DNA of 64,000 bases from positions 72,727 to 136,726 of the forward strand of contig JADHTB010000010.1 in NCBI GenBank assembly GCA_016776605.1, read 5' to 3'. The notes under the pieces are model-generated. The model searched no databases. It worked only from the letters and a program-made list of their open reading frames with translations, and was not told the origin of the DNA. This document shows positions 60,123 through 64,000 of this stretch, in pieces. The position numbers were made by a program, and so were the translations under genes. How positions within the stretch are numbered: the stretch's first letter is position 1; each line of letters begins with the position of its first letter. Source of the stretch: Alphaproteobacteria bacterium (lineage in GTDB: Bacteria; Pseudomonadota; Alphaproteobacteria; GCA-2731375).

Positions 60123-62132
60123 CTAGAGCATTTCCGGGATATTCTGGTCGTCCTGGCCGATGATGCGGCTGGCGGGCAAAAGAATATGGGCCCGGGTGCC
60201 GGTATTGGGTTCGCTGGTCAAATGCAAGCTGCCGCCATGCAGTTCCGCCAGGCGACTGGCAATGGACAAGCCCAGGCCGACCCCCTCTTGACCATGTTTG
60301 ATCTCGGAGCCCAATTGGCTAAACGGCTCCATGGCCCGTGCAATATCCTTGGACGCCATGCCGATACCGCTGTCCGCGACCTCCAGCATCAGCCAGCCAT
60401 TCAGATCAAGGCCGGCCCGGAGCTTTATCCAACCGCCGGTCGGGGTAAATTTGATCGCATTGCCTATCAGATTGACCAGTATTTGTTTTAACCGCCGGGC
60501 GTCCACATATATGGATCGCGGCGCACCGGCCAATTCGACGGAAATATCGATATTTGCGTCCATGGCGCGCCGCAGGAATAGACGCACGCTTTCGTCAACC
60601 AATTGGCGTAAATCCTGAGGTCTTTCCTTCAGGGGCAACTCCTCGGCCTCGATCTGGCTCAAGTCCAGGATGTCGTTGATCAATCCCAGCAGCAATTGGC
60701 CACTCATCTGGATGTCCCTGCCGTATTGCACATAGGAAGTATTGCCGATGGCACCGAACATCTCGGACCCGATAATTTCCGAAAATCCTATGATAGCATT
60801 CAAGGGGGTACGCAATTCATGGCTGACACCGGCCAAGAAACGCGATTTGGCGCGATTGGCATCCTCCGATTGTTCCTTAGCCGTCCGCAGTTCCACTTCG
60901 GCGCGCTTGCGCTCCGTGACACTGGTGCTGGCGCCAAAATAGCCGAGAAACTCTCCGGCTTCGCCGAACAATGGAATGCCGCTGTTGCTGACCCACATGG
61001 TCCGTCCATCGGGCAACTCGCGTCGATACTGGAAATCCCGGAAAGGTTCATGCGCCCGCAATGTTGCCAAATGCCGGGCCCAATCGTCCGCGTCGTCGTC
61101 TTCCACGCGGAAGTCGTCGCGGCGCCTGCCGATATAGTGATCCGCCGACACCCCTGTCAGGGCCTCGACATTATCGGCGATCCAGCAGAAGCGCAGGTCC
61201 GCATCCATCTCCCACAACCAATCAGAACCGACTTCCGCGAAGTTGCGAAACCGCCGTTCACTGGTGCGCAGATCTTCGAATGTCCGCAGCCGGTCCAATT
61301 CCGCCGCGACGCGGGAGGCAAAAATCTCCAACACCGGTTCCGCGATGGGATCGTCGTCCAACGGTCTGGTATCGAATGCCGCCAAAATCCCTAACGATCC
61401 ACCATCGGCATCAAACAGCGGTGCCCCGACATAGCTTTCTATGCCAAGCTCCACCAGCCCCTTGTCGTCTGGATACAATTCATGTGCCTTGCGGGGAATT
61501 ACGCAGATTGTTTGACCGATGACCCTGGCGCAGGGGCTGCCGCGCAGGTGATAGCTTTTATTATCGATTGTCACGCCGCCCTGGCTGGCCACCAAGGTCG
61601 TGATGATCGCGGCATCGGCGTGATCCGGCGCGCCAATGATCACCCATTCCATGCCAAGCGCGCGCGACATTGCATTGGCCAGGGTCTGCAAATAGCCGTG
61701 ACCCGCCATGTTCGAAACCGCCTCGGCGATAGTGGCGACGGCGGTTTCCAGGCGGCGGGCCGCCGTTATGTCCGTAAAGGTGGCTATAAATTGGCCGTCC
61801 GGCATTCTTTGCCGGCGAATGTCCAAAATTCGACCGTTGGGCGCGCGGCGTTCATAACGAACGTTTTCCTCACGGCGCAGTAATCGCATGCGTTCGGCGG
61901 TCAATTGTTCGGCATCGCCAGCCCCAAAATCGCCCCGTTCGGCAAGAAACCTCATGATATCGGCATGCTGCGCGCCAATATACACAACGCTCTCTGGTAA
62001 TTTTAAAAACTCCAGCAATTCTCGATTGAAATGCAAGAGAGCCCCATCGGCCGCGTAGATACAGATTGCCTGATCCATCCTGCCATCTTCAGCAAACGAA
62101 TTTGCGCCGGAAATTTCTCTGTCTTCCGCCAA
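60123..62132 (-). CDS. PAS-GAF-PAS sensor histidine kinase
   Basis: A 669-aa kinase without transmembrane segments. An N-terminal PAS domain (about 20-130) is followed by a GAF domain (about 150-290, CARVIGQTICVIPRKAHELY) and a second PAS (about 300-420). The phosphoacceptor helix is FLAGVSHELRTPLNAIIGFS near 433. The ATPase domain has QILVNLIGNAIKFTPTGGW (N box), VADSGIGMASKDI and GVGLGLSIASRLAELHGG. No cognate response regulator gene is adjacent. Its last residues (DDQNIPEML) and TAG stop are encoded by an inverted type E repeat end. Confidence 0.9.
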   Translation of the reverse strand: MAEDREISGANSFAEDGRMDQAICIYAADGALLHFNRELLEFLKLPESVVYIGAQHADIMRFLAERGDFGAGDAEQLTAERMRLLRREENVRYERRAPNGRILDIRRQRMPDGQFIATFTDITAARRLETAVATIAEAVSNMAGHGYLQTLANAMSRALGMEWVIIGAPDHADAAIITTLVASQGGVTIDNKSYHLRGSPCARVIGQTICVIPRKAHELYPDDKGLVELGIESYVGAPLFDADGGSLGILAAFDTRPLDDDPIAEPVLEIFASRVAAELDRLRTFEDLRTSERRFRNFAEVGSDWLWEMDADLRFCWIADNVEALTGVSADHYIGRRRDDFRVEDDDADDWARHLATLRAHEPFRDFQYRRELPDGRTMWVSNSGIPLFGEAGEFLGYFGASTSVTERKRAEVELRTAKEQSEDANRAKSRFLAGVSHELRTPLNAIIGFSEIIGSEMFGAIGNTSYVQYGRDIQMSGQLLLGLINDILDLSQIEAEELPLKERPQDLRQLVDESVRLFLRRAMDANIDISVELAGAPRSIYVDARRLKQILVNLIGNAIKFTPTGGWIKLRAGLDLNGWLMLEVADSGIGMASKDIARAMEPFSQLGSEIKHGQEGVGLGLSIASRLAELHGGSLHLTSEPNTGTRAHILLPASRIIGQDDQNIPEML
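60124..60147 (-). repeat. Element-end motif (type E) inside the 3' end of the kinase gene
   Basis: On the plus strand it reads TAGAGCATTTCCGGGATATTCTGG; the complement is CCAGAATATCCCGGAAATGCTCTA. It encodes the last residues and stop of the kinase. Confidence 0.6.
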
Positions 62133-62299
62133 TTTTTTGCATGTCCCGATTGGGGGCCTGGACCCGGAAATCTCAATCTACAGCCCAATCATGACTGCAC
62201 CATACGAACTGGAAGTTATTATTTTATTACAATATAAGAAACGCATTATTTAATGTAAGACGTAAGTTCAATATCCAGGGCCCAGCGCCCAGGACCTGC

Positions 62300-62402
62300 T
62301 AGAGCATTTTCATTCCGAAAATGCTCAGATCTTTAGAATTAGAGCAATTTTTCCAATCACTTAGAATCGCTTCGCGATTCTCATTAATTCGGAATTGCTC
62401 TA
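62300..62402 (+). repeat. Complete palindromic element (type B)
   Basis: A 103-bp copy. Hairpin 1 is GAGCATTTTC with GAAAATGCTC (perfect, loop ATTCC). Hairpin 2 has outer arms GAGCAATT and AATTGCTC and inner AGAATCGC, loop TTC, GCGATTCT. The flanks C-TA and TA-G would restore CTAG if the element were removed. The right end holds the TAG stop of the DUF2794 gene. Confidence 0.88.
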
Positions 62403-62780
62403 GCGGTGGGACTTGATCGAGGCCGTCCGCCGGGTGTCCAGCACCCGCAATACCGCCTCCAGGGTACGGTCCGATTTCAGGACGCCGCCCCGTCCCAGCA
62501 GTTGATAGCCGCCGCCGCGGCGATTGTTTTTAGATCGTTTGAAAATGGAATACATGGGAACCGCCGATACTTGGCCATAAATGGCGAACATGGCGCCGGC
62601 CTCGTTCCAATCAACCGCATAATCCAGCCAGTCGCCGGCGATGACGCCATGGCTGTAGGACTGCAATATGTCGCGCAATTCCTGGCGGTTAAAAAATTCG
62701 GCTTTCCCCCTGGGTGATGTGCCGCCGGCTTTGGGGTGCTGCCGGCGACGGGTCTGCTCGAAGGTGACAACCTCGGTCAT
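62400..62780 (-). CDS. DUF2794 protein
   Basis: A 126-aa cytoplasmic protein of a family found mainly in alphaproteobacteria. The conserved part is FFNRQELRDILQSYSHGVIA followed by GDWLDYAVDWNEAGAMFAIY (residues about 30-70). It has no known function. Its TAG stop is formed by the end of a palindromic element; without the element the same TAG would arise from CTAG in the restored sequence. An oligopeptide transporter ATPase gene follows 47 bases further on the same strand order. Confidence 0.85.
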   Translation of the reverse strand: MTEVVTFEQTRRRQHPKAGGTSPRGKAEFFNRQELRDILQSYSHGVIAGDWLDYAVDWNEAGAMFAIYGQVSAVPMYSIFKRSKNNRRGGGYQLLGRGGVLKSDRTLEAVLRVLDTRRTASIKSHR

Positions 62781-62827
62781 CAGGGATTTACTCTCCTGCC
62801 TCGTTGCAATCGCTCGCCTCTATTCTG

Positions 62828-63820
62828 TCATGCAAAATGGCAAGATGCCAGATGTCCATTGTCGATTTTTCGCAATTCAGGCATTTCCGCCGCACAGCGC
62901 GTTTGCGCCTTTGGGCAACGGTCGGCGAAGGCACAGCCCGTGGCCTGCCGGGTCTGGCTGCCCACATGCCCCTGTAACGTTGTCCGCCGGCGCCGCCCCG
63001 CGTCAATGCGCGGCACCGCATCAAACAGGGCCTGGGTATAGGGATGCAGCGGCTTCGCGAACAATTGGCGCCGGCTGGCCCGCTCCACCACCCGGCCCAG
63101 ATACATCACCGCCACCTCGTCGCAGACATAATCGACCACACCCAGGTCATGGCTGATCAGCATATAGGTGACGCCGAAATCCCGCTGTAACGCCTGCATC
63201 AGGTTCAACACCTGGGCCTGCACCGAAACATCCAGGGCCGAGACCGGTTCGTCCGCCACGATCAGGCTTGGCCGGGTTACCAGGGCCCGGGCAATGGCTA
63301 TCCTCTGGCGCTGGCCGCCGGAGAATTCATGCGGGTATTTATCCAGGTCGCCGGCCCGCAGGCCGACCGCATCAATGGCCCGGTCAACCGCCTCTTCACG
63401 GCTGAAATTCTCCTCGCCACTACCGTCACCGCGTGGCAGGGCAGCCATGGTCTCGCCAACAATGCGGCGAACCGTATGGCGGGGGTCCAACGAACCATAG
63501 GGATCTTGAAAAACCATTTGAAACTGCGCCCGCGCCCGGCGCAATTCCCTGGCCGGCAACCGGGCCAGATCCTGGCCCAATATTTCCACCCGGCCGGCGG
63601 TCGGCATATCCAGCGCCATGCACAGCCGCGCCAGGGTCGACTTGCCGCAGCCGCTTTCGCCCACCACGCCCAGGCTGCGGCCGCGCTGGATACTTAGATC
63701 GACCCCGTTCAGGGCATAGATTTTTTCGGGCGGATGAAACAAGCTTTCCCGCGGCAGGGTAAAATGGCGGTGCAACCCTTCGACAAGCAAAACCGTTTCG
63801 TTGCTTTTCGGATCGTTCAT
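62828..63820 (-). CDS. Oligopeptide/dipeptide ABC transporter ATP-binding protein, DppF-like
   Basis: A 330-aa ABC ATPase. The Walker A is GVVGESGCGKSTLARL near residue 52, the Q loop is QMVFQDPYGSLDPRHTV near 100, the signature is HEFSGGQRQRIAIARALV near 165, and Walker B is SLIVADEPVSALDVSV near 185. The C-terminal oligopeptide extension has GCAFADRCPKAQTRCAAEMP, with the Cys set typical of DppF/OppF Fe-S or zinc-like motifs. ATG at 63820 overlaps the stop of the upstream DppD-like gene (ATGA). Confidence 0.9.
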   Translation of the reverse strand: MNDPKSNETVLLVEGLHRHFTLPRESLFHPPEKIYALNGVDLSIQRGRSLGVVGESGCGKSTLARLCMALDMPTAGRVEILGQDLARLPARELRRARAQFQMVFQDPYGSLDPRHTVRRIVGETMAALPRGDGSGEENFSREEAVDRAIDAVGLRAGDLDKYPHEFSGGQRQRIAIARALVTRPSLIVADEPVSALDVSVQAQVLNLMQALQRDFGVTYMLISHDLGVVDYVCDEVAVMYLGRVVERASRRQLFAKPLHPYTQALFDAVPRIDAGRRRRTTLQGHVGSQTRQATGCAFADRCPKAQTRCAAEMPELRKIDNGHLASCHFA

Positions 63821-64000
63821 GCCATCGCCTTCCCCTGGCCGTCGGCGAGGTGGTGACAGGCGGCGCGGTGCGCCGGGCCAATCCGCTGCATCCGGGGCGA
63901 GAGGCGCCAGCAGACATCCGTGGCCTTGGCGCAACGGTCGGCAAAGGCGCAGCCGGGCGGGAAATCGGCCAATTCGGGCACGGTGCCGGCAATGGTGGGC
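63817..64000 (-). CDS. Oligopeptide/dipeptide ABC transporter ATP-binding protein, DppD-like (partial)
   Basis: Only the C-terminal 60 or so codons lie in the window. They read GTVPELADFPPGCAFADRCA, then KATDVCWRLSPRMQRIGPAH and RAACHHLADGQGKAMA with TGA. The C...C....C......C pattern is the oligopeptide/dipeptide transporter C-terminal domain. The stop overlaps the start of the DppF-like gene, so the pair is translationally coupled. The N-terminal ATPase part is beyond position 64000. Confidence 0.85.
   Translation of the reverse strand, partial: PTIAGTVPELADFPPGCAFADRCAKATDVCWRLSPRMQRIGPAHRAACHHLADGQGKAMA

Noticed and set aside
1..64000. tRNA, rRNA or riboswitch genes
   Set aside because: No cloverleaf-like segment, rRNA sequence or known riboswitch core was recognised in any intergenic region; a covariance search was not possible.

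Overview
The window looks like a chromosomal segment of a free-living alphaproteobacterium, most like the Rhodospirillales and relatives. The evidence is a G+C-rich sequence, a DUF2794 gene, a TipF-like EAL protein, a YqgE/AlgH protein, and many acyl-CoA dehydrogenases, CaiB/BaiF CoA-transferases, SDRs, LLM flavin enzymes and TauD dioxygenases. No rRNA, tRNA, prophage, CRISPR array or transposase gene was found.

Layout. 1-8.5 kb: fdhD, an ArsR-permease metal pair, yqgE, a DsbD alpha-domain protein, a Prx5-type peroxiredoxin, a qmcA-nfeD pair, an SDR and cysQ. 8.5-18.7 kb: feruloyl-CoA synthase, a secreted nuclease-like protein, MDR and acyl-CoA dehydrogenases, a cupin, an LLM enzyme, a degenerate EAL protein, a CDF metal exporter and an aminotransferase. 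18.8-25.7 kb: a DenD-like and an SDR dehydrogenase, a peroxiredoxin gene with an in-frame TGA at the peroxidatic cysteine position (candidate selenoprotein), TauD, CinA-like, a 2-hydroxyacid dehydrogenase, YchJ and parvulin. 25.7-44.4 kb: a catabolic block of flavin monooxygenase, amidohydrolases, acyl-CoA dehydrogenase, SDR, pirin, oxidoreductases, CoA-transferases and a tight MaoC-CitE-CaiB operon that could handle C5-dicarboxyl-CoA compounds. 44.5-64 kb: acyl-CoA dehydrogenase, LigB-type dioxygenase, O-methyltransferase, MetE-like protein, a CPA2 antiporter, DUF2189, an OsmC/diiron pair with a broken divergent AraC regulator, a SAM-cyclase-ATPase-TPR signalling protein, a second TauD, a PAS/GAF histidine kinase, DUF2794 and the end of an oligopeptide ABC ATPase pair.

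Two things stand out. First, the peroxiredoxin at 20627-21088 reads through 153 codons with only one interruption. That interruption is a UGA at the catalytic cysteine, followed by a SECIS-like hairpin. Second, a family of about 100-bp double-hairpin palindromic elements (TAGAGC...GCTCTA ends, apparent TA target duplication) is scattered through the window. It includes a perfect tandem trio, and its stems keep pairing while the sequence changes. Element ends coincide with the stop codons of at least eight genes, and one copy has rewritten the C terminus of a cupin protein. Fragments of the same ends border two truncated gene remnants, so the family seems to have shaped local gene boundaries.

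Functions are assigned from motifs and family resemblance read by eye. No database search was run.
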